64,000 bases of DNA. Source: Bacillus thermotolerans (GTDB lineage: Bacteria; Bacillota; Bacilli; Bacillales; Domibacillaceae). Under the pieces are notes generated by a model. It saw nothing but the letters and a program-made list of their open reading frames with translations, did no database searches and was not told where the DNA came from. Below, in pieces: positions 27,506 through 36,684 of this stretch; within the stretch, counting starts at the first letter, position 1; each line of letters opens with the position of its first letter. The stretch spans positions 1-64,000 of the forward strand of contig NZ_JWJE02000007.1 in NCBI RefSeq assembly GCF_000812025.2, in the 5' to 3' direction. The position numbers and the translations under genes are program-made.

Positions 27506-30455
27506 GTGCCTTCTCCCCCTTCTTCACAAGATCTCCAGGAAAGATGTAATCCGCACGTGCCCATTTTCTCTCTACCTGCACACCAATTTGAGGCTGTGGA
27601 TTGCCATAGCGATGGTTGATACGCGGCAGCGGATTAATCCCCTCTTTCTGCAGAATTTCCAGCTTAGCTTTAACCTCTTTGTAAGCGGGCGTATCTGTAT
27701 CCTTGTCCGCCCGGCTGCTCGTTAAGTAGTTAATGGCTGCTTCACCTTGGCTGTTCATCGGCAGATATACTTCTTTCCCTCTTACACGACTCGTCACAAC
27801 ACATGGCGCTTTAACGCTGCCGTACGGCGAAGTCAGGCGAACGACTGTACCGTCTTCCAATCCCCGTTCTGCTGCCAGCTCCGGTGATACCTCTAAAAAG
27901 ACGCTCGGTGTTTTTGAAGAGATCCCTTCAGACTGGTACGTCATATTACCTTCATGGAAATGCTCCAGCAGCCGGCCATTGTTCACGTGAATATCGTATT
28001 CTTCGTCATAATGGATTGGTTCTGTCCATTTCACCGGGAACAGCCTTGCTTTTCCGTCCGGGAATGGAAACTTGTCAATGAAGAGGAGCGGAGAATCTGT
28101 TCCATCCGGCGCCACCGGCCATTGCAGGCTGTTATAGCCTTCTAAGCGCTCGTATGTCACGCCCGCATAAAGCGGCATCAAGCTCGCAGCCTCCTCCATA
28201 ATCTCACCCGGGTGCTCATACTTCCAATCAGCCCCTAAGCGGTTTGCCACTTCCATAATAATTTGCCAATCTGGCTTTGATTCGCCAAGCGGCTCAAATA
28301 CTTGGTACAGACGCTGGATGCGGCGCTCTGTATTCGTGAAGGTTCCTTCCTTCTCAAATGATGGGGCAGCCGGAAGAACAACATCCGCAAATTGAGCCGT
28401 TTTGGAGAAGAAGATATCCTGTACAACAAAGAAATCCAGCTTTTCAAATGCTTCATGCACATAGTTTAAGTTGGAATCAACAAGTCCCATGTCTTCTCCT
28501 TTTAGATACATCACTTTCACATCTCCGGCATGAATGCCTGCTACCATTTCGTGGTTGTTCAAGCCTGGCTTCTCTGGGATTTTCACTCCCCAGCCTTTTT
28601 CATACTTCGCTCGCACCTTATCGTCTGCTACCTTCTCATATCCAGGGAAACGGTCCGGCATGCTGCCAAAGTCGCTTGCCCCCTGTACATTATTGTGGCC
28701 GCGTAATGGATAGCTTCCGGCGCCAGGCTTTCCATAGTTGCCCGTAACGAGCAGCAAATTAGAGATAGCTGTACTCGTATCGCTGCCGCCGAGATGCTGA
28801 GTAACGCCCATCGCCCACAATATAGAAGTCGTCGGAGCTTCGTGTACAGCCTCTGCAATCGTGATTAGCTGCTCTCTCGGAATGCCAGTTACCTCTTCGG
28901 CGTATTCCATCGTATAAGGATCTAGACTGCTAATATACTCATCTACGCCATTGACACGGTTCTTTAAAAACTCTTCATCTGCCCAACCCTGGTCAATGAT
29001 GTATTTTGTTATAGCTGAAAGCCAGACAATATCCGTTCCTGCTTTCGGGTGAACAAATAAATCTGCCCTGTCTGCCATCTCGTGCTTGCGAATATCCGCG
29101 ACGATCAGCTTTTGGCCCTTCAATTTATGAGACCGCTTCACCCTTGTCGCTAATACCGGGTGCGATTCAGCTGTGTTTGAACCGATGATGAGCACAAGCC
29201 CCGCCTGCTCGATATCTGTGATAGAGCCCGAGTCACCGCCATAGCCGACTGTCCGGAACAATCCCATCGTGGCTGGCGTTTGACAGTAGCGCGAGCAGTT
29301 ATCAATATTATTCGTTCCGATAACGCCCCGCGCAAGCTTCTGCATTAAGTAAGATTCTTCGTTCGTACATTTGGACGAGCTGATAAAAGCAAGCGAATCC
29401 CGTCCGTATTTTTCTTTTGCCTCCTTGAATTTCTGCTCAATCAGGTCGAGAGCCTCGTCCCATTCTGCTTCACGGAATTCCTCGCCTTCCCTTATAAGCG
29501 GCTTCGTCAGACGTTCCTCTGAATTCACGAAATCCCAGCCGAATTTTCCTTTCACACACGTGGAGATGCCATTAGCAGGTGATTCTACCTGCGGCTCTAC
29601 TTTCAGGATTTTCCGATCCTTCGTCCATACGTCAAAGCTGCATCCTACACCGCAATACGTACAAACGGTTTTAGTCTTCTTGACGCGCGCTTCCCTCATA
29701 GCTGCTTCTACATCAGACACGGTCAAGATGGAGCTGTAGCCAGTCTCTATTCCTTTTGTCAGTTCAATCATAGGACGGAGTGTATCCTTAGGAATATCTG
29801 TTAGGTAGCCAGCTTCCCCTTCCATTCCTTTCTCCATCATGGCATTACACGGACAAACGGTAGAACAGTGCCCGCACGATACACAGGAAGATTCGTTAAT
29901 CGGCACATCATGATCCCAGATAACGCGCGGTCGCTTTCTTTCCCAATCAATAGATAACGTCTCCGTTACTTGAACATCCTGGCACGCTTCCACACAGCGT
30001 CCGCATAAAATGCATTGGTCAGGATCATACCGGTAAAACGGGTGAGAGTTATCAACCTCATACGGTTTAGGCGTAAATGGCTCGTTTTGATGCTCGATCT
30101 TCATTTCCTTGACTGTATTATGTACTTCACAACGGCCATTATTGTAGTCACACACGGTGCAATAAAGCTCGTGATTGTATAAAATTCGGTCCATTGCAAT
30201 TGTTTGCGCCTTCTTGACATCTGCCGATGAAGCATCAATGACATCTCCATCCTGGATCGCCGTTGAACAAGAACGGACAAACTCTCCGTTTACCTCGACG
30301 ATACACGTATCACACGTTTCAATCGCCCCAAGCGACGGATGATAGCAAACATCAGGAATCGTCATCTCAAGATCTTTAAGCACCTGCATCACAGATGCTT
30401 CCCCCGAAACTTGTACATGCTGGCCGTTCACTGTCACATTGATATAGCCTGACAC
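27498..30455 (-). CDS. yjgC: Second formate dehydrogenase catalytic subunit (YjgC/ForC type)
   Basis: This 985-aa paralogue of yrhE has the same cluster layout: 2Fe-2S (Cys37/48/51/63), His95-Cys99/102/109, two ferredoxin clusters (Cys148/151/154/158 and 191/194/197/201) and the bis-MGD domain. The metal-ligand Cys391 is in NCSRYCQTP. The glutamine after the ligand cysteine, and the loss of the FdhF Arg333 equivalent (SDTSTAISN), are shared with the first copy. The length equals B. subtilis YjgC (985 aa). The start is GTG at 30455 after AGAGGGGG. yjgD overlaps downstream. An inverted repeat lies in its leader. Maturation would need FdhD, encoded at 5.2 kb. Confidence 0.93.
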   Translation of the reverse strand: MSGYINVTVNGQHVQVSGEASVMQVLKDLEMTIPDVCYHPSLGAIETCDTCIVEVNGEFVRSCSTAIQDGDVIDASSADVKKAQTIAMDRILYNHELYCTVCDYNNGRCEVHNTVKEMKIEHQNEPFTPKPYEVDNSHPFYRYDPDQCILCGRCVEACQDVQVTETLSIDWERKRPRVIWDHDVPINESSCVSCGHCSTVCPCNAMMEKGMEGEAGYLTDIPKDTLRPMIELTKGIETGYSSILTVSDVEAAMREARVKKTKTVCTYCGVGCSFDVWTKDRKILKVEPQVESPANGISTCVKGKFGWDFVNSEERLTKPLIREGEEFREAEWDEALDLIEQKFKEAKEKYGRDSLAFISSSKCTNEESYLMQKLARGVIGTNNIDNCSRYCQTPATMGLFRTVGYGGDSGSITDIEQAGLVLIIGSNTAESHPVLATRVKRSHKLKGQKLIVADIRKHEMADRADLFVHPKAGTDIVWLSAITKYIIDQGWADEEFLKNRVNGVDEYISSLDPYTMEYAEEVTGIPREQLITIAEAVHEAPTTSILWAMGVTQHLGGSDTSTAISNLLLVTGNYGKPGAGSYPLRGHNNVQGASDFGSMPDRFPGYEKVADDKVRAKYEKGWGVKIPEKPGLNNHEMVAGIHAGDVKVMYLKGEDMGLVDSNLNYVHEAFEKLDFFVVQDIFFSKTAQFADVVLPAAPSFEKEGTFTNTERRIQRLYQVFEPLGESKPDWQIIMEVANRLGADWKYEHPGEIMEEAASLMPLYAGVTYERLEGYNSLQWPVAPDGTDSPLLFIDKFPFPDGKARLFPVKWTEPIHYDEEYDIHVNNGRLLEHFHEGNMTYQSEGISSKTPSVFLEVSPELAAERGLEDGTVVRLTSPYGSVKAPCVVTSRVRGKEVYLPMNSQGEAAINYLTSSRADKDTDTPAYKEVKAKLEILQKEGINPLPRINHRYGNPQPQIGVQVERKWARADYIFPGDLVKKGEKARG

Positions 30456-30479
30456 AGAAAAACCCCCTCTTTTCCTACA

Positions 30480-30521
30480 CAGAATGTTCTAGAGGCCACC
30501 GAAACTTAAAAGAACATTCTG
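30480..30521. promoter_or_regulatory. Inverted repeat before yjgC
   Basis: CAGAATGTTCT (30480-30490) and AGAACATTCTG (30511-30521) form an 11-bp perfect inverted repeat with a 20-nt spacer, ending about 10 nt before the ribosome binding site of yjgC. No T tail follows on the minus strand, so an operator or an mRNA stem is more likely than a terminator. Confidence 0.55.
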
Positions 30522-30573
30522 TTAATTGAAATAATCCTCTTACATCTACCCTTTTTCATCCCAACTAAACCAA

Positions 30574-30627
30574 AAGACAGCATATGAAGATGCTGGTTTA
30601 TATACAGACTTCTTCATATGCTGTCTT
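30574..30627. terminator. 17-bp hairpin downstream of yrhK
   Basis: AAGACAGCATATGAAGA (30574-30590) pairs perfectly with TCTTCATATGCTGTCTT (30611-30627) across a 20-nt loop. It lies between the yrhK stop codon and the yjgC leader and should end the yrhK transcript. Confidence 0.75.
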
Positions 30628-30666
30628 ATTCCTTCTATATTTATGTAAGAAAGCCGCCTTGCACAT

Positions 30667-30945
30667 TCATTTATCCTGAGAAAAGTCAGGGTCTCTCCGC
30701 AAGGTCATAGAGTGAATGATTTTGAGAATCGGACGGATCAGCAGCTGCGTGCTTCCGATAATAAAAAGGATGGTCCCGATTAACTTTGTTTTTTCAGAGA
30801 GAAAGAGAAAGCTTCCTGCTACAAACCACAGACCTGTCATAATTTCATTCGCCAGGGCTATAAGATGGTAATTCCTATTAAAGAACAACCCATATTTCCC
30901 AAACTTGACCTCTACATAGTCTTTTTCCTTTTTAATTTCCGGCAT
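30667..30945 (-). CDS. yrhK: YrhK-like membrane protein
   Basis: This 92-aa protein has two hydrophobic segments (about 32-50 and 54-72) that follow a short amphipathic FGKYGLFFNRNYHLIALANE. This is the YrhK domain layout, including GLWFVAGSFLFLSEK. In B. subtilis yrhK is also found near the yrhD-yrhE formate dehydrogenase genes, and here it precedes yjgC on the same strand. Function unknown; a terminator separates it from yjgC. Confidence 0.78.
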   Translation of the reverse strand: MPEIKKEKDYVEVKFGKYGLFFNRNYHLIALANEIMTGLWFVAGSFLFLSEKTKLIGTILFIIGSTQLLIRPILKIIHSMTLRRDPDFSQDK

Positions 30946-31004
30946 ACCGAATCCCCCCTGCCATTCCTCTTCCCACTATAAAGGGCTGTAAACAGGGGGA
31001 ACAC

Positions 31005-31547
31005 TCAGCTTTCTAAGTAACGGTACAACGTGGATTTGCTGATGCCTGTTTTCTCTTTGATTTGTGCTAAACTGTATTGTTTGCTCTCATACATCGCAAT
31101 GGCCCGCTGGACATTTTCATCTGGTTTTCTCGGTCTGCCTGGAGCGGTTCCATTTTGCTTAGCTTTTGTTAAGCCTTTCTTTGTCTTATCACTGATCATG
31201 TCACTTTGAAAGTCAGCAAGATGCTTCACGATATCACTGAATGGGTAGCTGTTTGCTTTGTCCGTATCAATGCCTTCCTTCAAAGACTTTAGACAAGCTC
31301 CTTTCTCCTCTATGACCTCCAGCAGTTCAACTAAGTGGCGAGTCGAATCAGCCAATACAAACAGCTTCGTCACCACAATTTGATCGCCTGATTGAAGGAA
31401 ATCAATCATTCCTTCCAGTTCTGTTCTCTTTTTAGCCGATGAATGCCCTTCAATGAGAATTCTTTCACAGCCCTCTTTCTTTAAGCACTTTAACTGGAGC
31501 GCACAGGCCATGTCCTCTTGAAACGGCCGCATATATCCTATTTTCAT
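31005..31547 (-). CDS. Resolvase-like protein lacking catalytic residues
   Basis: This 180-aa protein has the full small-resolvase layout: an N-terminal resolvase fold (1-120), a GRPRKP linker (137-142) and a C-terminal helix-turn-helix (SLAQIKEKTGISKSTLYRYL). The active site is gone. The catalytic Ser of the GYxRVST motif is Phe9 (GYMRPFQED). The LDRLxR motif carrying catalytic Asp and two Arg is KLFVLAD, with Phe63, Val64 and Asp67. Only Arg7 of the catalytic set remains. The reading frame is intact with an ATG start, so it is maintained as a DNA-binding protein rather than a recombinase. It is divergent from the SulP gene, suggesting a regulator. Confidence 0.8.
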   Translation of the reverse strand: MKIGYMRPFQEDMACALQLKCLKKEGCERILIEGHSSAKKRTELEGMIDFLQSGDQIVVTKLFVLADSTRHLVELLEVIEEKGACLKSLKEGIDTDKANSYPFSDIVKHLADFQSDMISDKTKKGLTKAKQNGTAPGRPRKPDENVQRAIAMYESKQYSLAQIKEKTGISKSTLYRYLES

Positions 31548-31614
31548 TTTTTTCTGCTCCTAACTGTATAGAAGTTTTTCATCTATTTGCTTCATATCGA
31601 GTTTATAAGAAAAA

Positions 31615-31641
31615 GTTCCAAAAAAGGTTCCATTTTGGGAC
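31615..31641. promoter_or_regulatory. GTTCCA repeats between the resolvase-like gene and sulP
   Basis: Two direct copies of GTTCCA (31615-31620 and 31627-31632) are one helical turn apart (12 bp). A partly inverted TTTTGGGAC follows. The cluster sits in the divergent intergenic region, about 90-120 nt before the sulP start. It is a candidate operator; no protein is established. Confidence 0.4.
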
Positions 31642-31732
31642 AAGAGGTGTTAGACTGATTTTTGTTCGTATTGGACGGTGCTTTCGGAAAAAAGCTAAAT
31701 AAAAAAATAACATAAATGAGGTGCAAAATAAA

Positions 31733-33196
31733 GTGGCAGAAAAGATAAAAGCAGAATGGTTCTCTAACATCAGGGGGGATGTCCTCGCCGGCATCGTCGT
31801 AGCCTTGGCGCTCATTCCTGAAGCGATTGCCTTTTCGATTATCGCTGGTGTCGATCCGATGGTCGGCTTGTATGCTTCCTTTACAATGGCCGTAGTCATT
31901 GCCTTCGCCGGCGGCCGGCCAGGAATGATTTCAGCAGCGACCGGTGCAATGGCCTTATTAATGGTACCGTTAGTAAAGAATTACGGAATTGACTATTTAT
32001 TAGCTGCTACTATTCTAACTGGTATTATTCAAATTCTTTTTGGTGTATTTAAAGTAGCTAAACTGATGAGCTTCATCCCCCGAGCTGTGATGATCGGCTT
32101 CGTGAATTCATTAGCCATCTTGATTTTCATGGCGCAGGTACCCCACTTCATCGGCATTTCAACGATGACCTATGTATTTGTCGCCATCACCCTGCTAATC
32201 GTATACATTGTTCCTCGCTTCTTCACAGCGATTCCTGCCCCGTTAATTGCAATTATCGTATTAACAGCAGCGGCAATTTACTCAGGAGCAAAATTGCGTA
32301 CAGTAGGTGATTTAGGAAACATCACTCAAACCTTGCCATCCTTTCTCATTCCTGATGTGCCATTTACATTAGAAACGCTAGCAATTATTTTTCCTTACTC
32401 TATCGCCCTCGCGATTGTTGGTTTATTGGAATCCTTGCTGACAGCTTCGATCGTCGATGATATGACAGGAACGGAAAGCCGCAAGAATAAAGAAGCAAGA
32501 GGACAAGGGATTGCTAACATCGTCACAGGCTTTTTCGGCGGCATGGCCGGCTGTGCCATGATTGGTCAGTCTGTCATTAATGTAAAATCCGGCGGACGCG
32601 GCCGTTTATCTACATTTGTCGCTGGTGCTTTTCTGATGTTTTTAATTATCGTTCTAGGCGACTTAGTTGTACAAATTCCAATGCCTGTCCTTGTCGGTAT
32701 TATGATTATGGTATCCATCGGCACATTCGACTGGTCTTCCTTCTCTTATTTAAGAAAAGCTCCTAGAACAGATGCAGTAGTCATGCTCGTCACCGTGATT
32801 ATCGTTGTCGCTACACACGATTTATCTAAGGGGGTTATTGCCGGTGTCATCTTAAGTGCCATCTTCTTCGTCGCTAAGATTTCGAAGATTAAAGTAACCG
32901 AACAGCTCGATAAGGAAGGCATTTCCTTTACAGTAGAAGGCCAGCTGTTCTTTGCATCTGTAGACAACTTTATTGACGCCTTTGATTTTTCTGTGGAAAA
33001 CAAAGATATTGTCATTGATTTTACAAGTGCCCATATTTGGGATGACTCCGCTGTTGGCGCCATTGACAAAGTCGTAATCAAATATCGTGAAAACCACAAT
33101 CATGTCATCATTAAAGGGTTAAATGCATCAAGCCAGAAAATGGTGGATAAGCTGGCTATATATAATAATGAAGGTGCAAACTTATCAGCGCACTAA
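31733..33196 (+). CDS. SulP-family anion transporter with STAS domain
   Basis: This 487-aa transporter has 10-12 membrane segments (opening [20 protein letters not shown], the SulP signature region) and a C-terminal STAS domain (about 385-487). The family carries sulfate, bicarbonate or other anions, often with sodium or protons. The GTG at 31733 is preferred over GTG 31721 because GAGGTG lies 9 nt before it. A universal stress protein gene follows 70 nt later, a pairing common for SulP genes. The preceding divergent resolvase-like gene may control it. Confidence 0.87.
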   Translation: MAEKIKAEWFSNIRGDVLAGIVVALALIPEAIAFSIIAGVDPMVGLYASFTMAVVIAFAGGRPGMISAATGAMALLMVPLVKNYGIDYLLAATILTGIIQILFGVFKVAKLMSFIPRAVMIGFVNSLAILIFMAQVPHFIGISTMTYVFVAITLLIVYIVPRFFTAIPAPLIAIIVLTAAAIYSGAKLRTVGDLGNITQTLPSFLIPDVPFTLETLAIIFPYSIALAIVGLLESLLTASIVDDMTGTESRKNKEARGQGIANIVTGFFGGMAGCAMIGQSVINVKSGGRGRLSTFVAGAFLMFLIIVLGDLVVQIPMPVLVGIMIMVSIGTFDWSSFSYLRKAPRTDAVVMLVTVIIVVATHDLSKGVIAGVILSAIFFVAKISKIKVTEQLDKEGISFTVEGQLFFASVDNFIDAFDFSVENKDIVIDFTSAHIWDDSAVGAIDKVVIKYRENHNHVIIKGLNASSQKMVDKLAIYNNEGANLSAH

Positions 33197-33203
33197 TTCT
33201 TGA

Positions 33204-33229
33204 GAGCAGACAATATTCTTTGTCTGCTC
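33204..33229 (+). promoter_or_regulatory. Hairpin between sulP and the UspA gene
   Basis: GAGCAGACA pairs with TGTCTGCTC across an 8-nt loop. The flank (CTCTAAG) is not T-rich, so it is probably an RNA-stability or partial-termination element within a bicistronic message. Confidence 0.45.
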
Positions 33230-33266
33230 CTCTAAGCTGATCAATCAATTTTTTCGAGGTGAAAAT

Positions 33267-33689
33267 ATGTACGAAAAAATCTTACTAGCTGCAGACGGCT
33301 CAGACAACTCCGTACGGGCAGCAAAGGAAGCTGCCAAAATTGCCGAGCTCATTCCTTCCCCATATACTCTTGAAGTCGTCTATGTAGCTGATTTCTCTAA
33401 AGCAAAGAATGATGTGCTTCACTCACAAGGAAAAGAGGAGTTGGAACTCTCCCGCCGGCAAAAGATACTGCCTATAGAAGAAGCTTTAAAGGCAAAAAAT
33501 ATTTCTTACGAAGTTACGATTTTACACGGAGAACCCGGCCCAACAATCGTAGAGCATGCGAACAGTGAACAATTTGACTTAGTGGTCATTGGCAGCAGAG
33601 GCCTGAATGTGTTCCAGGAAATGGTCTTAGGCAGCGTGAGCCACAAGGTAGTCAAGCGGGCGAACTGTCCTGTCCTTATTATTAAATAG
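33267..33689 (+). CDS. Universal stress protein (UspA family)
   Basis: This 140-aa single-domain Usp starts MYEKILLAADGSDNS and has the ATP-binding C-terminal motif GSRGLNVFQEMVLGSVSHKV (the G-x2-G-x9-GS pattern with one spacing variation), so ATP binding is likely. The start follows CGAGGTG. It is co-directional with sulP; adjacent Usp proteins are thought to modulate such transporters. A short perfect hairpin with T8 ends the unit. Confidence 0.88.
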   Translation: MYEKILLAADGSDNSVRAAKEAAKIAELIPSPYTLEVVYVADFSKAKNDVLHSQGKEELELSRRQKILPIEEALKAKNISYEVTILHGEPGPTIVEHANSEQFDLVVIGSRGLNVFQEMVLGSVSHKVVKRANCPVLIIK

Positions 33690-33700
33690 CTTAACATAGG

Positions 33701-33728
33701 CAGGTGCACAGAATTGCACCTGTTTTTT
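33701..33728 (+). terminator. Terminator of the sulP-usp unit
   Basis: CAGGTGCA pairs with TGCACCTG across CAGAAT, followed by a run of eight T. Confidence 0.92.
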
Positions 33729-33929
33729 TTACATGCTTCCCCCTCTATTCTTCTTGTCTTCCGCAGGTGTTTTATTCCGTTTACTAGGAACATCCAGAGA
33801 AATTCATGAATAAGTATCTAGGTAAACAACTTTATTCCTATTTATACTTGTGTCTTTTCAGCCTTTCTTCCTTTTTTAAAAAGTGGCGGTAAAAGCAGGT
33901 TTGAGGCATGAATTATGAAGGTATTAGAG

Positions 33930-33944
33930 AGATAATGATTATCT
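33930..33944 (+). promoter_or_regulatory. Fur-box-like palindrome upstream of sda
   Basis: AGATAATGATTATCT is a perfect 7-1-7 palindrome whose inner 13 bases equal the core of the Bacillus Fur consensus TGATAATNATTATCA. It ends 24 nt before the sda start codon and overlaps a GATAAT that could be the -10 element, so binding would block transcription. PerR or Zur sites fit less well. Confidence 0.5.
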
Positions 33945-33968
33945 ACTGATCAAAGGAGACGGGAAAGC

Positions 33969-34115
33969 ATGAGACAACTTACAGATGAACTGCTGCTCCT
34001 TTCTTATGAAAAAGCCGTTGACTATTCTCTGGAAGAAGAGTTCATTCATCTTCTAGAAAATGAAATAGAACAAAGAGGGCTAGCAGACAGACTAATCGAA
34101 TTGAACAGCGAATAA
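33969..34115 (+). CDS. sda: Sporulation inhibitor Sda
   Basis: This 48-aa protein is recognisably Sda: MRQLTDELLLLSYEKAVDYS then a second helix FIHLLENEIEQRGL, the helical hairpin that binds the histidine kinase KinA and blocks entry into sporulation when replication is disturbed. B. subtilis Sda is 46 aa with the same SDELL-ESY and FIELIENEIKRR pattern. The ATG follows AAAGGAGACGGGAAAGC. A Fur-box-like palindrome lies just upstream. DnaA boxes, which control the B. subtilis gene, were not evident. Confidence 0.88.
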   Translation: MRQLTDELLLLSYEKAVDYSLEEEFIHLLENEIEQRGLADRLIELNSE

Positions 34116-34142
34116 AGCGCCTTATACATAGGGCGCTTTATT
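34114..34142 (+). terminator. Terminator of sda
   Basis: AAAGCGCC (overlapping the stop codon) pairs with GGCGCTTT across about 10 nt, followed by ATTC. Confidence 0.65.
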
Positions 34143-34220
34143 CATGTCTCAAACTAGCTACGCCTTTTATTGCTGTCACCACAGGGACTCGTCTTTGTTT
34201 GTAAATACTTTCTTACACGA

Positions 34221-34284
34221 AAGGTGAATCGATTGAACAATGGGAGCAAAAATCCTCTCCTTTTATTGCCACTCGATTCACCTT
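34221..34284 (-). terminator. Long inverted repeat after cypC
   Basis: AAGGTGAATCGA (34221-34232) and TCGATTCACCTT (34273-34284) are perfect inverted copies flanking 40 nt that also contain CAAT/ATTG pairing. It lies 12 nt beyond the P450 stop codon and may end that transcript; T residues after it are few. Confidence 0.5.
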
Positions 34285-34296
34285 CTTTAAGACTCT

Positions 34297-35559
34297 TTAT
34301 TCACTTAAACGCTTCACATTCCTCATTATAAACCGGCTTTTCGGGATCGCTGGAATCCGGCCCAGGTCATAGTTCAAGTTTTGAACCGGTACTTCATACG
34401 TGATCTCATTGGCTAAAAATGCGAGGCTTTCCTTCATAATCATGACCGTTACCCATTCTCCTGCACAGCGGTGTCCCAAATAATAGTCGCCGCCTCCCTG
34501 CGGAATAAATGAGAACGGGCTCTCTTCCCAGCCCTTGAAGCGCTCGGGTTTAAATTGATTGGGCTCCTCCCATAAATCCGGGTGACGGTTCGTGCCATAA
34601 ATATCTAAAATAACAAGCGTACCCGTTTCAAAGGAATAGCCTTTCCAAATAAAATCCTTCCTGACTCTCGCACCGACGAAGGGGCCAAACGGATAAAACC
34701 GCCTCACTTCCTGAACAAACATTTGTGTGTAGTTGTCTTTATCCTCTCTAACCTTTTCCTTTGCTTCGGGGTAATCGTGCAAAGCTAGAGCTCCGAATGT
34801 GACAAAGCGGCCAACTGCCACAATGGGCCGCAGAATATTAATCAGCTCAATAGCTGCCATGCGGTCATCCAGCCTGTTTCCGTCAAGCTCACGGTGGGAG
34901 CCGATAATATAGGCGGCACTGTGAGCAGGAGGAGCTAGCTCACCTTTACGGATCTTTCGGATCACACCTTCAATCCATTCCTCTGTCCGGCTGCGCGCTT
35001 CCTTCCCTATACGATACTTCTCACCGACGGAAGCAAATGTATCCACCATAGCACCAAGGTCTGCTGCTCTATGAGGGGCTTCCTCGTCCGTCAGCGGAAC
35101 ACCTGCCCAGCGACAAGCGATCCGGCACATGATGTCTTCTGCTTCACGGAATAGCATGAGCTCTTCTCGAGCCGTCCACTCACCTAGTTTCTTTCTCCAC
35201 TCTTCTCTTGTGATAACGGCCAGGTCATCTAAACGGCTCGGAGTCATCATCGATAAGAACATTCGCTTGCGGTGCTTATGCTCCTCTCCATCTAGTGTCT
35301 GAATCGCGTTCTCACCAAATAGTGTTTTCTGCACCCGTTTCGGTGCTGCACCTTTCCTGGTAAACAGCTCTTCATCGTAGAAGAGAGCAGCTGCTTCTTC
35401 ACCGGCCAGACAAATCGCCTTTTGGCCAAGGAGACGTGTCTGAAAGATATCTGAATTTAATTGCTGACGCCTTCCTGGAACGAACTCATAGCCTTCTGAA
35501 AGCAAAGCAAGTGTGTGGTCAAGTCCTGGATCTGCAGGGATTGGACGGGTTGAGGCCAC
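34297..35559 (-). CDS. cypC: Fatty-acid peroxygenase, cytochrome P450 CYP152
   Basis: This 420-aa P450 uses hydrogen peroxide to hydroxylate fatty acids without a reductase. The heme-ligand Cys365 lies in LGHRCAGEW, and the Arg244-Pro245 pair (NILRPIVAV) corresponds to Arg242-Pro243 of B. subtilis P450BS-beta, which binds the substrate carboxylate. FVQEVRRFYPFGPF is the ExxR region. It is cytoplasmic with no anchor. It lies about 130 nt behind the VOC gene, same strand. Alpha/beta regioselectivity cannot be told by eye. Confidence 0.92.
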   Translation of the reverse strand: MASTRPIPADPGLDHTLALLSEGYEFVPGRRQQLNSDIFQTRLLGQKAICLAGEEAAALFYDEELFTRKGAAPKRVQKTLFGENAIQTLDGEEHKHRKRMFLSMMTPSRLDDLAVITREEWRKKLGEWTAREELMLFREAEDIMCRIACRWAGVPLTDEEAPHRAADLGAMVDTFASVGEKYRIGKEARSRTEEWIEGVIRKIRKGELAPPAHSAAYIIGSHRELDGNRLDDRMAAIELINILRPIVAVGRFVTFGALALHDYPEAKEKVREDKDNYTQMFVQEVRRFYPFGPFVGARVRKDFIWKGYSFETGTLVILDIYGTNRHPDLWEEPNQFKPERFKGWEESPFSFIPQGGGDYYLGHRCAGEWVTVMIMKESLAFLANEITYEVPVQNLNYDLGRIPAIPKSRFIMRNVKRLSE

Positions 35560-35695
35560 ATTGATCAGCTCCTTTACTGAATATCTATGTACAATGGTAC
35601 CCGCTCTAATGATTCAGCCTCTTGCATGTCTAAGGTTTAAATAGCACACCAAATTCTATCTTACCCTAGTTGTTCGATCATAAACCTCTCAGCCC

Positions 35696-36508
35696 CTATG
35701 CCTCTTCCATCCTGTATAAGCCGCCGCACACCTCAAATGTGCCACCTGCTTCTCTGCCGGCCAATGTCACTAGGAAGGGGCGTTCTCCTCGCTCCCGAAG
35801 CACATCGAAAACCGTTCCTTCTCCAATTGGACTGCTAAATACAAGCTTTATTCCATCTATGTCAATTGCTTGACACTTCGCCTGAAGAGTTTCATCAATA
35901 AATACCTCTTCTCTAGGCCGCTCAAGACAGCTTGACCAACGCTGGGCTGTTTGCTCGGCATCCTTTACGGCAAAGGTAATGCGAGAAAGCTTCGCACCTG
36001 ATGAATGCGCCCGAATCGCCTGGCGCTCCGTTAATTCCTTTCTTCTCTCTTCATCGCTTTCCTTCCATTCAATAATGAAGGGAAGCTCCAGTTCCTCATT
36101 TTGATCACCTACATAAAGAAGCTGCCATTCAATCACGCTGCCGTCCGGACGTTTCCGCTGAAAAGCCTCTGGGCCTATGACGGTCAAGCCCTGTCTCCGA
36201 AATTTCCGGGCTGCTTCCTCTATGTTCGTCGTGCGGAGAGCCACACGGGAAAAGCCTTCCGTAAACCCTTCCTTTACCACGGTGTCCAGAAAGCTATGGG
36301 GAGGGTGTTCCGTCCTTGCTACTAACTCCTTGTCATATGTACTTAACAGTTCGATATAGCTTAAGTCAAAATAGCTGAGGAAATTGTAGGTTCCCCGCTT
36401 TTCATGTCTGCCCCCTTCCACCGCATGTATTCCTTTTTTCTCCAAAAGAGAAATAGCTTCCTCTGGTGCTTCCACGTAGTGAACCACATGGTCAAAAGCA
36501 ACATTCAT
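35696..36508 (-). CDS. VOC (glyoxalase-fold) family protein
   Basis: This 270-aa protein starts MNVAFDHVVHYVEAPEEAIS with a glyoxalase-like first module (about 1-120) and continues with a second, more divergent module (about 165-265). The layout is that of Glyoxalase_3/DUF4-type proteins with two paired betaalphabetabetabeta units. Metal-ligand histidines (His7, His11) are present in the first module. The start follows AAGGAATGGAGG. Enzymatic role unknown. Confidence 0.75.
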   Translation of the reverse strand: MNVAFDHVVHYVEAPEEAISLLEKKGIHAVEGGRHEKRGTYNFLSYFDLSYIELLSTYDKELVARTEHPPHSFLDTVVKEGFTEGFSRVALRTTNIEEAARKFRRQGLTVIGPEAFQRKRPDGSVIEWQLLYVGDQNEELELPFIIEWKESDEERRKELTERQAIRAHSSGAKLSRITFAVKDAEQTAQRWSSCLERPREEVFIDETLQAKCQAIDIDGIKLVFSSPIGEGTVFDVLRERGERPFLVTLAGREAGGTFEVCGGLYRMEEA

Positions 36509-36684
36509 GTTTGTTCCTCCATTCCTTTTTGTTCACTCTATCCATTCGATTTTTCTTTGTTAAATTCCTTTTCCGTTCTGCCTCCGCATAAAAAGACCCG
36601 CACGGCGATTGCCACGCAGGCTATGATTAATATTCAGGCTCCGCCTGACAAACCTAACACCATAGCGTTTCCCATCTAACAGAC

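Noticed and set aside
31005..31547. Serine recombinase as sign of a mobile element
   Set aside because: Its catalytic residues are missing, and no inverted ends, att sites or other mobile genes flank it.
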